A stretch of DNA of 64,000 nt from positions 1 through 64,000 of the forward strand of contig JAUVXJ010000006.1 in NCBI GenBank assembly GCA_030603665.1, written 5' to 3'. The notes under the pieces are model-generated. The model did no database searches. It was given only the letters and a program-made list of their open reading frames with translations, and was not told the origin of the DNA. The stretch is from Chloroflexota bacterium (GTDB taxonomy: Bacteria > Chloroflexota > Anaerolineae > UBA7937 > B3-Chlor). The position numbers and the translations under genes are program-made. Positions 1-7,922 of this stretch are shown here, one piece after another. Every line of letters begins with the position of its first letter. The first letter of the stretch is position 1.

Positions 1-80
1 GCGCTGTCCCAGGGAAGACGGAGGACGTCTACGAGACCCTATCTACACCTACCACGAGCCAGAAAGGAGAGGGCATCCCA

Positions 81-131
81 GTAACATTATCATTTGAAAG
101 AGCAGCTCCCTTCGGTAACATTCTCATTTGA
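81..131. repeat. Two spaced direct repeats resembling an insertion-sequence end
   Basis: A 17-base word, GTAACATTATCATTTGA, lies at 81-97 and recurs with one mismatch at 115-131, a period of 34 bases. Spaced repeated words at a terminus are typical of transposase binding sites in IS21-type elements, and the reverse complement (TCAAATGAGAATGTTAC) resembles such ends from memory. No transposase is present in the window, so this could be the edge of an element lying to the left, or a solo remnant. Confidence 0.35.
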
Positions 132-181
132 CTGGACACGCGTTGGCATCTGAAATGCGGCATCCCGAGACCGCAGCCGCA

Positions 182-222
182 CCTTGAGTTCGTCGAAGAC
201 TGCCCTGAGCGCGGTCGAAGGG
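182..222. repeat. Short dispersed-repeat-like imperfect palindromes
   Basis: Two related words, CCTTGAGTTCGTCGAAG (182-198) and CCCTGAGCGCGGTCGAAGGG (203-222), have the CCCTGAG...TCGAAGGG form of a small imperfect palindrome common in intergenic DNA of some environmental bacteria. No gene overlaps them. Their identity as a genome-wide repeat is inferred from form only. Confidence 0.35.
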
Positions 223-348
223 GGCAAGCGGCAGGTCACCTCCGCGTCGCTGGGCTGTTCGCCACCTGCGGTTGAGTCCCGACCCATACCCGTACCGTGC
301 CGTCGATCTGTCCAACCTTAAATCCTGGGGAATCCAACCGCCAAGGTC

Positions 349-379
349 TTGACTCTCCAGCCACTGGAGGGTGTATAAT
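349..379 (+). promoter_or_regulatory. MerR-type promoter with 19-bp spacer and operator dyad
   Basis: The -35 TTGACT is at 349-354 and the -10 TATAAT at 374-379. The spacer is 19 bp, two longer than optimal. Between them lies a dyad, ACTCTCCAG-CCA-CTGGAGGGT (352-372), with 9-base arms and one mismatch. An overlong 19-20 bp spacer filled by an operator dyad is the hallmark of promoters activated by MerR-family regulators through DNA distortion. The first gene downstream (start 456) is a sensor-domain protein and the second (start 1078) is a MerR regulator, so autoregulation is likely. Confidence 0.8.
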
Positions 380-455
380 GGCTGGTGAAGGCCTTCGATC
401 AGCGACTAGCACGCAATCTCTTGACCGCAAGCAAGACCAGACGCGGGAGGAAGGT

Positions 456-926
456 ATGTCAATCTCAGAAGTCACACTCAAGAAAGTGGACCTCATGACC
501 ATCGCCTCCATACGAGAGGTGCTCCCCACCTACGCAGATATGGGCGCGCACTACGGTGAGATCTTCGCCCATATGAGCAAGAACAACGTTGCGCCCGCCG
601 GCCCGCCGTTCTCCATGTATTACGACGAGGGGTACAAGGAGAAGGACGTAGACGTCGAGTCGGCCGTTCCCATTGCAGGTTCCGCCCCTTCCGGTGATCG
701 AGTCAAGGCCCGCGAACTCCCGGGAGTGGAACAGATGGCCTGCCTGACCCTTGAGGGCAGCTACGAAGGGCTCAGCGATGCCTACAGCCGCCTGATCCAG
801 TGGATCGAGACCAATGGGTACCAGATCATCGCACCCAACCGCGAGATCTACCTCAAGGGACCGGGCCCCAACTACGAGCCGGCGGAGTACGTCACGGAAC
901 TCCAGTTCCCGGTTCGGAAAGCATAG
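456..926 (+). CDS. Stand-alone GyrI-like (AraC effector-binding) domain protein
   Basis: A 156-aa protein consisting of one GyrI-like/effector-binding domain of the type that binds small hydrophobic or cationic ligands in BmrR and Rob. The start at 456 is chosen because GGGAGGAAGG lies just upstream. Conserved blocks include PAGPPFSMYYDEGY, VKARELPGVEQMAC and PNREIYLKGPG. The same blocks recur in the C-terminal half of the MerR regulator encoded 151 bases downstream, so the two are paralogous. It lacks any DNA-binding domain. It may buffer or scavenge the ligand or modulate the regulator; this role is inference. It is the first gene after the MerR-type promoter. Confidence 0.85.
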   Translation: MSISEVTLKKVDLMTIASIREVLPTYADMGAHYGEIFAHMSKNNVAPAGPPFSMYYDEGYKEKDVDVESAVPIAGSAPSGDRVKARELPGVEQMACLTLEGSYEGLSDAYSRLIQWIETNGYQIIAPNREIYLKGPGPNYEPAEYVTELQFPVRKA

Positions 927-950
927 AAGAACCTGTCCAACGAGGGCAAC

Positions 951-978
951 GTAGGGGCACGGCATGCCGTGCCCCTAC
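951..978. repeat. Perfect 28-bp GTAG-headed palindrome (REP-like)
   Basis: A perfect palindrome: the left arm is GTAGGGGCACGGCA and the right arm is its exact reverse complement, joined at 964/965. It sits between the two effector-domain genes and could form a 3' hairpin in their shared transcript. The GTAG head and CGGCATGCCG core resemble REP-type dispersed palindromes. A related core occurs at 27604-27619. Confidence 0.7.
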
Positions 979-1077
979 CGATCCAGCGCAGAGCCAGGAC
1001 CTGCGTGTCAAACTACAGGAGGACGCATGACGGCCCTTGCCGGCCCGCGTTCCCCGACACCTACAGGAGCAAGGCCC

Positions 1078-1893
1078 ATGTTCAAGATCGGCGAGTTCTC
1101 CAAGTTCAGCCAGGTGCCAGTTAAGACATTGCGTTACTACGACGAGATCGATCTTCTCAAGCCGGTCGAGGTGGACCAGCACACCGGCTACCGTCACTAC
1201 TCGGCGGAGCAGTTGCACCGGCTGAACCGCATCCTGGCCCTCAAGGATCTGGGCCTTTCGCTGGCCCAGATCGGGGAGTTGCTCGACGGCGAGCTCCCAG
1301 CCGAGCAGATGCGAGGCATGCTGCGCATGAAGCAGGCAGAGGTCCAAGGCAGGGTCAAAGAGGAACAGGCAAGATTGGCGCGGGTCGAATGGCGGCTGAA
1401 GCAGATCGAACAGGAGGGAACCATGCCTGCCCACGAGATTGTGATCAAGAAAGTCCCAGCGATGAAGGTGGCCTCGGTGAGAGACGTGATTCCCACCTAT
1501 GGGGATATCGGCCAGCTATCTTGCCAGATCTTCAAGTACACGGGGCGTCGTCGAGCCAGGCCGGCCGGACCCGCCCTGTCGATCTACTACGACGAAGGGT
1601 TCCGCGAAAACGACATCGACGTCGAGGCTGCTGTGCCCGTTTCCAAGGAACTACCTGACGGGGATAGCGTCAAGGTCCGCGAGTTGCCTGCGGTAGATGA
1701 GATGGCCTGCATCGTCCACAAAGGTAGCTACGACACCATGGGGGAAGCGTACAACCAGATCATGACCTGGATCGAGGCCAACGGCTACCGCGTGAGCGGA
1801 CCCAATCGGGAGGTCTACATCAAAGGGCCAGGCCTGCTCACCAAACCCTCGAAGTACGTGACTGAACTGCAGATCCCGGTGGAGAAGGCGTAG
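1078..1893 (+). CDS. MerR-family transcriptional regulator with GyrI-like ligand domain
   Basis: A 271-aa BmrR-like regulator. An N-terminal MerR helix-turn-helix and wing occupy residues 1-70 (MFKIGEFSKFSQVPVKTLRYYDE). A dimerising coiled coil spans about 75-115, and a GyrI-like effector-binding domain about 118-271 (PAGPALSIYYDEGF, PNREVYIKGPG). Start 1078 matches the usual MerR N-terminus and has AGGAG upstream; an in-frame ATG at 1027 with a stronger AGGAGG would add 17 residues. The ligand domain closely resembles the protein at 456-926. The 19-bp-spacer promoter at 349-379 is its probable target. The ligand is unknown; multidrug-like cations are known for the family. Confidence 0.9.
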   Translation: MFKIGEFSKFSQVPVKTLRYYDEIDLLKPVEVDQHTGYRHYSAEQLHRLNRILALKDLGLSLAQIGELLDGELPAEQMRGMLRMKQAEVQGRVKEEQARLARVEWRLKQIEQEGTMPAHEIVIKKVPAMKVASVRDVIPTYGDIGQLSCQIFKYTGRRRARPAGPALSIYYDEGFRENDIDVEAAVPVSKELPDGDSVKVRELPAVDEMACIVHKGSYDTMGEAYNQIMTWIEANGYRVSGPNREVYIKGPGLLTKPSKYVTELQIPVEKA

Positions 1894-1918
1894 GGCGCCC
1901 AGTGACAGACAAGTGGTA

Positions 1919-2437
1919 CTACGCGGTCCCTGCCAACGACGGGGTCCCGCTCTCTGCGAACGCCTTCATCTGCCTGGCGTGCTCCTCCTCGTCTTCGGCC
2001 TCGGCCTGAAGCAGCCGCGCGATGGTCACCTTATACCGCTCGAAGCGAATGCCCCGGTCCTTGTCGAACTCACTGGCTGGCACGGTGGTCAGCAAGCCCA
2101 TCAGCGCGCGCTGAGAGGTCTCCAACAAGTAGAGTAGCTCGGTGAAATCCTCCTCCTTGTGCCTCTCGACCAGCAAGGCGTTGTAGGTTTCCCAGTCCCG
2201 ATCGCGATGGGAATAGAACTCCGGTAGCTCATCCTCGAGGATGGACTTTGTGGCCTCGACAGTGGTGTAGTCCCAGCCTATGAGATGAGCGAGTAGGTCC
2301 GCGACAGACCACACTCCCAGGAACACCTCATCCTGTTTCTCTGGGGGCAGTGCGTAGGCCACGTCGACGATCTTCCTCCGGGCCTGGATCAGGTCCGAGA
2401 TGATGCTCTCCTTCCTCTCCTGTGCTGTGGTGCTCAT
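1919..2437 (-). CDS. ClbS/DfsB-like DinB-superfamily four-helix protein
   Basis: A 172-aa protein of the DinB/ClbS superfamily, four-helix bundles that often bind a metal and act as hydrolases, thiol-dependent transferases or self-protection proteins. Seen: the WSVADLLAHLIGWD helix with a conserved His typical of the family, a central amphipathic region, and a final helix DEEEHARQMK carrying another His. The reaction cannot be predicted. It is transcribed convergently with the MerR gene and lies 13 bases downstream of the GNAT gene on the same strand, so the two may share a transcript. Confidence 0.75.
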   Translation of the reverse strand: MSTTAQERKESIISDLIQARRKIVDVAYALPPEKQDEVFLGVWSVADLLAHLIGWDYTTVEATKSILEDELPEFYSHRDRDWETYNALLVERHKEEDFTELLYLLETSQRALMGLLTTVPASEFDKDRGIRFERYKVTIARLLQAEAEDEEEHARQMKAFAESGTPSLAGTA

Positions 2438-2450
2438 AGACTTCCTCCCG

Positions 2451-3446
2451 TCAGCTCAACGCGGCTGGTTTCTGGTAGCTCGTGCGTGTCTTGTAGCGTT
2501 CAAACCCCAGCCGCTGATAGACACGCAGCGCTCGACGATTCTCGGTACTGACTTCCAGCGCGGCCCATCCCAACCCGCTTGCCTGAGATCTGCGCATTAC
2601 TTCCGACAGCAAGGCACCTCCCACTCCGCGCTCGCGCCAGGCAGGTCGCACACCCATCTGGCTGACCCAGCCCGTCCCCTCCGACTTGTGGCCCCCCTCG
2701 TTCTCAGCATGGCAGATAGTGAAGCCCACTGGCTCCGTGCCCTCCATGGCGAGCAACGATAGGTCAGGGCGGAAGTCAGGGTAGTCAGTGAAGTTGTGGC
2801 GCCACGTGTCCTCACTCCAGCCAGGGAAGCGCGGACGCTCTGTGAAAGCGTCCTGGTACACTTCGTAGAACTCAGTGGCCCGCTGGCCACTCCAGGGGAC
2901 CAAGGTCATGCCTTCGGGTAATTGCACAGCTGGTAAGGCATCGCTCAGGCCGCGCCGCATTGTGTCCTCGGCCAAGGCGAGACGGAAGCCATGCTTCTCC
3001 AGGAGTTCAACTGCATCGGCGCTTCGGTCATAGAAATCGACGCGCAGCATAGCCGGCCGGTCCTCCTCCAGCGCAGACAGAATCTCACAGGCTCGAGCTT
3101 CCATCCACTGCAAGAGGAAGGATCCCAGTCCACGGCCACGGTAGTCCGGATGCACCCTGCCATCCAGGAAAGCGCGGTACTCATGTTTCAAGTGTATGTC
3201 ACAGGTAACCCACGCACTGGCCGCCAACCGCCCCGCTGAATCCACACCGCACAGGGTGCCCGTTCTCAGGTTCTTCCCAGCCTCCGCCAGCTCCCTGCGA
3301 TACTGTTCCTCCGTGCTGAGATTCGTGCCTCCGTCCGCTGGCTCGCAGTCCAGCTCCAGTTGGTGGAGCGCAGGAGCATCATCAAGGACCAGCGCCCGCC
3401 AAGTGTAACCCGGCACAGTTGGAGGAGAGACACGAGTAGCGATCAT
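2451..3446 (-). CDS. Tandem-domain GNAT N-acetyltransferase
   Basis: A 331-aa protein with two GNAT folds. The N-terminal fold (about 15-165) contains VHPDYRGRGLGSFLLQWME, and the C-terminal fold (about 180-325) contains GVRPAWRERGVGGALLSEV, both the R/Q-x-x-G-x-G/A acetyl-CoA pyrophosphate loop. The C-terminal copy ends with the standard NRRALRVYQRLGFE block. Tandem GNATs of this layout include mycothiol synthase-type and many unassigned enzymes; the substrate is unknown. It is probably cytoplasmic. Confidence 0.85.
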   Translation of the reverse strand: MIATRVSPPTVPGYTWRALVLDDAPALHQLELDCEPADGGTNLSTEEQYRRELAEAGKNLRTGTLCGVDSAGRLAASAWVTCDIHLKHEYRAFLDGRVHPDYRGRGLGSFLLQWMEARACEILSALEEDRPAMLRVDFYDRSADAVELLEKHGFRLALAEDTMRRGLSDALPAVQLPEGMTLVPWSGQRATEFYEVYQDAFTERPRFPGWSEDTWRHNFTDYPDFRPDLSLLAMEGTEPVGFTICHAENEGGHKSEGTGWVSQMGVRPAWRERGVGGALLSEVMRRSQASGLGWAALEVSTENRRALRVYQRLGFERYKTRTSYQKPAALS

Positions 3447-3574
3447 CTAATGTTTGCCTCTGGCCCTGGAGAGCGCTCTCCAGCTTCGAAGTCCTTCACC
3501 CAACCTGCCACGCCCTGACCCTTTGGTGGGGCGCGCGACGATCGTCAACTCACCCCTCGCCAAGTCCAGTCTCC

Positions 3575-3973
3575 CTACTCCCCCACCATCTCCGGCGGCC
3601 TGAACCTGATGGCCGACCACACGTCGTTCACCGATACCTGCGTCACCGCCCTGAGCCCGGTCTTAGCTACCGTGTTCCAGACCACGTCGCGAGAGAGATC
3701 GCTCTCGACCTTGGAGCTCCTCTTGGGATACGATACCCAGAAGAGCCCGTCGTGCCTCACCGCTTCCACGGCCATCGGCGCCAACTTCTCCAGTTCCGCC
3801 AGGTTCTTGGCAAAGAGATGCACGAAGTCGAACTCCTCCCCGGACTGATCTGCCACCTCAACGCCTTCGGGCAAGGGGCCGAGCTCGTCCAGGTACCCCG
3901 CGGGCGCATTCAAGATCAGCGCACGTTGGCCTGGCTGCATCCTCAGTTTCTTCAGCAGTTTGGTGCTGGCCAT
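3575..3973 (-). CDS. DUF3052 family protein
   Basis: A 132-aa cytosolic protein with the DUF3052 pattern: KLRMQPGQRALILNAPAGYL near the N-terminus, FDFVHLFAKNLAELE in the middle, and DGLFWVSYPKRSSKVESD followed by RDVVW and WSAIRFRP. The fold is methyltransferase-like (Rossmann) but without an obvious SAM loop, and the function is unknown. The start at 3973 is chosen for the GGGAGG site and the MASTKLLKKL N-terminus; the longer reading to 4072 adds residues without family support. Confidence 0.8.
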   Translation of the reverse strand: MASTKLLKKLRMQPGQRALILNAPAGYLDELGPLPEGVEVADQSGEEFDFVHLFAKNLAELEKLAPMAVEAVRHDGLFWVSYPKRSSKVESDLSRDVVWNTVAKTGLRAVTQVSVNDVWSAIRFRPPEMVGE

Positions 3974-4194
3974 GGTTGCCTCCCATACTGCGTGCCGGGT
4001 GCCAAGGTCGCTGTTTCGATTATACCACACCCATGGCTGCTCATCGAAGCTGGTTGACAGTGGCCTGAGCACCGCCCGAAGCTGGACCGCTCCTTCGATA
4101 CGGCCTGGGGCCTACTCAGGATGCGTTCCAGCTTCCGTGCTCAAGTCGTTTCCAGAAGCCTCGATTGTGGCACCACATCATTTCTCCACGTCCC

Positions 4195-4986
4195 CTACCG
4201 GCGCGCTGGGCAGAGCGACCAAAGACAGCACCCCTCACAAAGGGGCTTCTTCTTGCAGGTGTCCTTGTTGTGGACCACGATCAAGGCGTGGGACTCGTTG
4301 TAGAGGCTCGTGTCCCGCGGGAGCGCCTCCATGAAGAACCTCTGAACCTCGTCGTAGGAGGCCCTCTCCATCCACTCATAACCCAGTCTGAAGAAGAGAC
4401 GCCTGGTGTAGGCGTCCACCACGAACACGGGACGCTGGAAGGCGTACAGGAGGATGCTGTCCGCGGTTTCCGGGCCCACACCCTTCACCTCCAGTAGTCC
4501 CGCCCTCAGCTCGTCTAGAGGTAGGCGCCGCAACTTCTCCAAGTCCATCCCCTGGCCGTCCAGAAACCGCAGCAGGTTCATCAGCCGGTCGTACTTGACG
4601 TTGTAGTACCCAGCCGGAGTGATGAGAGCCTTCACCCTGTCGGGCTCTGCGTGGAGCAGCGCCTTTGGCTCCAGTAGATTCTCGCGCTTGAGGTTGCCGA
4701 TGGCCTGGGCCACGTTCCGCCACGCGGTATTCTGGGTGAGCACGGCGCCCACGATAACCTCGAATGGCGTATCCCCGGGCCACCAGTTCTGGGGACCGTA
4801 GGCAGCAAGGAGTAGGTCGTGGACTTCTAGCACGGCCGACCGGAGCACTCCTCGTAAACGCCCATTGGGCGAAGAACGGTGGCCCATGGCCAGAACCCGG
4901 GTGAGTTGCGGCACAAAACTCTTGCAGCGGCGACCATGCTCTCCCAGAACCGAGTAGTCTGGATGCTCCTTCCCGTCTTCGACCAT
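4195..4986 (-). CDS. Endonuclease III-like DNA glycosylase (HhH-GPD, Fe-S)
   Basis: A 263-aa base-excision-repair protein. The HhH-GPD core begins near PFEVIVGAVLTQNTAW. The helix-hairpin-helix is LLEVKGVGPETADSILLYA, followed by the catalytic-Asp region VFVVDAYTRRLF. The C-terminus has a four-cysteine iron-sulfur loop with spacing C-x5-C-x2-C-x5-C, one residue shorter than the usual C-x6-C-x2-C-x5-C. The Lys of bifunctional EndoIII is not evident at the HhH hairpin, so it may be a monofunctional glycosylase of the MutY/Mig/pyrimidine type. Start 4986 has GAGGGA upstream; an in-frame ATG at 5031 adds 15 residues. Confidence 0.85.
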   Translation of the reverse strand: MVEDGKEHPDYSVLGEHGRRCKSFVPQLTRVLAMGHRSSPNGRLRGVLRSAVLEVHDLLLAAYGPQNWWPGDTPFEVIVGAVLTQNTAWRNVAQAIGNLKRENLLEPKALLHAEPDRVKALITPAGYYNVKYDRLMNLLRFLDGQGMDLEKLRRLPLDELRAGLLEVKGVGPETADSILLYAFQRPVFVVDAYTRRLFFRLGYEWMERASYDEVQRFFMEALPRDTSLYNESHALIVVHNKDTCKKKPLCEGCCLWSLCPARR

Positions 4987-5094
4987 GTGTGATCCCTCTT
5001 CCTTCTGGGGTCTCTCAATCCGGTGGCGCATGCTCTACTATGTCACGGTGTGCATCGGCGCTGAGCAGACGTCAAGACCCAGCGAGACGTACGG

Positions 5095-5123
5095 TTGAAA
5101 TGCGAACCTGGGAGTGATAGAAT
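5095..5123 (+). promoter_or_regulatory. Sigma70-type promoter for the PD-(D/E)xK-like gene
   Basis: The -35 TTGAAA (5095-5100), a 17-bp spacer and the -10 TAGAAT (5118-5123) with a TGA extended -10 immediately upstream. The predicted transcript start is about 5130, giving a leader of about 100 bases before the GTG at 5229. Confidence 0.6.
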
Positions 5124-5228
5124 TGGCTTCGATGGGGCGGACGGTCCGCATCTGCGCGCCCGGATTCTTCGTACGGGCTCCACGTACGATCGCCACGCCT
5201 CAAGAAGTCGCGTGGGGGAGAAGGATCA

Positions 5229-6533
5229 GTGACAATCGAGGCCGACCTACGCGCCCTCCGGCGCGAGCTCTTCGACACAATGCAAGAGATACGCTCGGTC
5301 CAGGAACTCTACGAGTTCCAGGTGGAACTCGCCAAGCACATTCTTGCGTCCGAACAGGCCACGCGCGGTGGCAACAGAGATGCGCATAAGGCACACATCC
5401 ACCTCCTGCGACGTTTGGGTGACGGTCTCGCTTGGATGCTACTTCATCCGCACACGATCCGGCAACTAGCCAAGAACCCGTCTGCTCCACCATCCTTGAA
5501 GTCTCAGGCGCAGGGGTTCGAGGGAACACTACGAGCGGCAGCTGAGTATACCGATACTGGTGTCCCCGTGCTCGTCTGTGACATCACAAACCACCTGACA
5601 ATCGGGGACCTTGTACTCTGCTTCCACCCCGAACTCCCAGGCTTGGTCGAATGCAAGACACGTTTCTTGCCCCAAACTGCCATGAGAGGGCGCACCGGTC
5701 GGCAAATAAGCAGAATGATGGGCACACACAAGTATCTCAAGACGGGGCGGGCAAAGGTCTATGGAGAGCCTGAGCCGAGGCTAACGATCCAGGTCGACTC
5801 CGAGGCCAACCACTCCTTTGGAGCCGTAGGCACAGCGGTGCGCGCGGCCCTCCGCGCAGGCGTGGGCGTCACGGCACAAAGTGACCATGACGTGGTATGG
5901 GCAGTTGCCGACCAGGAGGATACTCCGGTCGTGCCCCCCGAGGTGCTCGATCTACGAACACGATTCGAGGAACCATGCATCGCGTGCCACGCGCGCGCGG
6001 TAGACGACCCGGATCTCTTGGTTGCGCCACCAGTCGCCTGGCCTATCGATCCGGACGCCCAGTTCGCCCTATTGGAGACTGATGTACTGCTTTTCCATCT
6101 CGTAGATGTAGCCCACTTTGCAGCGGTGGTGACCCAGCATGGCAGGGTTGCTCGGGTGGAGAGTGCGCGAAAGGGGTCTGACGAATACGAACACACCTTC
6201 ATAGTGGAGACAGATGGCAAGTACCATACCTTCACATCTAACCCGCTGTTGGACGTGCTTTACGGCTACCAAACCATAGAGAGTACAGTGCAGATCATGA
6301 CAGAGGCGGCGAGCAAGGTGAATAGCATAGACGTACTACATGCGTCTGAGCCCCCCGACAACACTGCAAGGCCCAAGTACGTGTTCATCAGGAGCATTGA
6401 AGAGGCACGGGAGCTCAGCCTGCGGAGTCATGGGATGCCTGATCACGCCGTAGTGGGTATGCCTGACCGACTATTCGACCGACTCAATCAAATGGCAAAA
6501 CGCTCTGGCTCCGAGGGACCGCGTCGCCAGTGA
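5229..6533 (+). CDS. Unknown protein with PD-(D/E)xK-nuclease-like motif
   Basis: A 434-aa protein I do not recognise by family. The GTG start at 5229 follows GGGGGAGAAGG. Residues about 116-147 read DITNHLTIGDLVL...GLVECKTRF, i.e. GD, a short strand-turn-strand, then E-x-K: the arrangement of the PD-(D/E)xK nuclease core found in restriction-type and repair nucleases. The N-terminal 60 residues are helical. A CIACHARA segment with two Cys lies near residue 250. No membrane segments are seen. It overlaps the next gene by four bases and has its own promoter at 5095-5123. A DNA-targeting or defence role is inference; the motif could be fortuitous. Confidence 0.55.
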   Translation: MTIEADLRALRRELFDTMQEIRSVQELYEFQVELAKHILASEQATRGGNRDAHKAHIHLLRRLGDGLAWMLLHPHTIRQLAKNPSAPPSLKSQAQGFEGTLRAAAEYTDTGVPVLVCDITNHLTIGDLVLCFHPELPGLVECKTRFLPQTAMRGRTGRQISRMMGTHKYLKTGRAKVYGEPEPRLTIQVDSEANHSFGAVGTAVRAALRAGVGVTAQSDHDVVWAVADQEDTPVVPPEVLDLRTRFEEPCIACHARAVDDPDLLVAPPVAWPIDPDAQFALLETDVLLFHLVDVAHFAAVVTQHGRVARVESARKGSDEYEHTFIVETDGKYHTFTSNPLLDVLYGYQTIESTVQIMTEAASKVNSIDVLHASEPPDNTARPKYVFIRSIEEARELSLRSHGMPDHAVVGMPDRLFDRLNQMAKRSGSEGPRRQ

Positions 6534-7075
6534 CTGAGATGCTCGACTGCCACGAATCGCTCCCTCCCGATATGGATGGCAGCTTCCTGCCTCAATTGAA
6601 AGCCAAGTACGAGAGCAGAGGAGCGGACCACTCGACTCTCTTCCAGACCATCCTGGGCATTGCTCAGGAGACATCGCTCGACGTGGCTCTGGCCTGCCTC
6701 GAGCGGTGTGCCATCGAGACCAGGACGTCGTGGTTGGACGAGAACCTGCCGCATCTGGAGCGCACCGCTGATCCCATCGACGACGCCTACAGGATTTTCT
6801 ATGAAGCCTACCTGGGGATCTCGGCGCCAGGAGACGGCGAGATCGTCCAACGGACACCCACACGGCTGGTAACCAGATGGTGGAATCAATGCCCCACGCT
6901 TGACGTGTGCCAGCAGCTCGGCCTGGATACCAGAGAGATCTGCAACAAGGGATACCACAAGTCGGTGCAGGTCTTCTTGTCCAGGATCCATCCCAGGCTC
7001 ACGTTCGACAGAAACTACGATGCCCTGAGACCTCACGCGCCGTACTGCGAAGAGATCATCACGCTGGATGAGTAG
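6530..7075 (+). CDS. Unknown cytosolic protein coupled to the preceding gene
   Basis: A 181-aa protein. The GTG at 6530 overlaps the preceding TGA (GTGA), so translation is probably coupled; an ATG at 6539 is an alternative. No family was recognised with confidence. The C-terminal half is striking: TRWWNQCPTLDVC, REICNKGYHKSVQVFLSR, and RPHAPYCEEII near the end, with four Cys and a Trp pair that could form a metal or redox site. No transmembrane segments. Strict pairing with the PD-(D/E)xK-like protein suggests joint function. Confidence 0.6.
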   Translation: MTEMLDCHESLPPDMDGSFLPQLKAKYESRGADHSTLFQTILGIAQETSLDVALACLERCAIETRTSWLDENLPHLERTADPIDDAYRIFYEAYLGISAPGDGEIVQRTPTRLVTRWWNQCPTLDVCQQLGLDTREICNKGYHKSVQVFLSRIHPRLTFDRNYDALRPHAPYCEEIITLDE

Positions 7076-7131
7076 GCATCAGGTTTTCGATGTCGGTGCA
7101 GACACCATACAAACGATGGAGGGATCGAAAG

Positions 7132-7308
7132 GTGAAGGAAAGACAAAAGATCACACAACTCGTGCTCAAGGCTGTGGCTTTGGCCATGGGCGTGGCTAGC
7201 GTCGTCCTGAGCTTCCTGGGGACGACTCCCGTGCAGACCAACGTGATACTCCTTGGCATCGGGCTGTTCGCCCTGGCTCTGGCAGCCTTTGACCAGGAAA
7301 CAGACTAA
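7132..7308 (+). CDS. Small two-helix membrane protein
   Basis: A 58-aa protein with a basic N-terminus (KERQK) and two hydrophobic stretches, about residues 10-28 and 36-52, ending in an acidic tail (DQETD). The GTG start at 7132 is preferred because GGAGGG sits eight bases upstream; an ATG at 7090 would add 14 residues but has a poor site. It lies 21 bases before ruvA and may be cotranscribed with it. Function unknown. Confidence 0.6.
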   Translation: MKERQKITQLVLKAVALAMGVASVVLSFLGTTPVQTNVILLGIGLFALALAAFDQETD

Positions 7309-7329
7309 CTGGGGGCGAGAGCATACAGG

Positions 7330-7908
7330 ATGATATCCACTCTGCAAGGAACAGTCTCTGACAAGGGCGAGAACTTCTTCGTCCTGGAGACCGGAGGGCT
7401 GGGGTTCAAGGTCCACGTGCCCGCGCCCCTGGTCTCACGCTGGGGCATCATCGGGAGACGCGTGCAATTGTTCACCCACCTCCACTTGCGTGAGAACGAA
7501 GTGTCCCTCTACGGCTTCGAGACCAAGAACGACGTGGGATTCTTCGAGGCCTTGCTGGGCGTGTCGGGCATCGGCCCCAAGGTGGCTCTCGGCGCCTTGT
7601 CGGCTGGCAACGTGGACGCCCTGCGTTCAGCCATCGCCGCAGGTGACAGCGACTACCTGACCCGGCTCCCGGGGATAGGCAAGAAAACGGCTCAGCGGAT
7701 CATCCTGGACCTGCGCGGCAAGCTGGAAGAGGAAGAACTGGTTCCCGCGCCCGCCCTCAGTCCCGTGGACACGGACGTCATCAACGCCCTCGTCTCAATG
7801 GGATACAATGACACCGAAGCCAGAGCGGCCCTGGCCTTACTTCCCGAAGAGGAGATGTCCGTGGAGGAGCGGCTGCTGCTGGCCCTGCGGCAGCTGGGAG
7901 GTGGGTAG
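7330..7908 (+). CDS. ruvA: Holliday junction branch migration protein RuvA
   Basis: A 192-aa RuvA, the tetrameric DNA-binding subunit that targets RuvB helicase to Holliday junctions. An N-terminal OB fold (MISTLQGTV...) is followed by two helix-hairpin-helix motifs, LLGVSGIGPKVALGALS and LTRLPGIGKKTAQRIILDL. A flexible linker leads to a C-terminal UBA-like domain III (VDTDVINALVSMGYNDTEARAAL) that contacts RuvB. The length is normal for the family. ruvB and ruvC are not adjacent. Confidence 0.97.
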   Translation: MISTLQGTVSDKGENFFVLETGGLGFKVHVPAPLVSRWGIIGRRVQLFTHLHLRENEVSLYGFETKNDVGFFEALLGVSGIGPKVALGALSAGNVDALRSAIAAGDSDYLTRLPGIGKKTAQRIILDLRGKLEEEELVPAPALSPVDTDVINALVSMGYNDTEARAALALLPEEEMSVEERLLLALRQLGGG

Positions 7909-7922
7909 GGTTCCCGCCATCG

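Noticed and set aside
6530..7308. Toxin-antitoxin reading of the 181-aa and 58-aa genes
   Set aside because: The small protein is a two-helix membrane protein with its own ribosome site 57 bases downstream and no toxin or antitoxin family resemblance.
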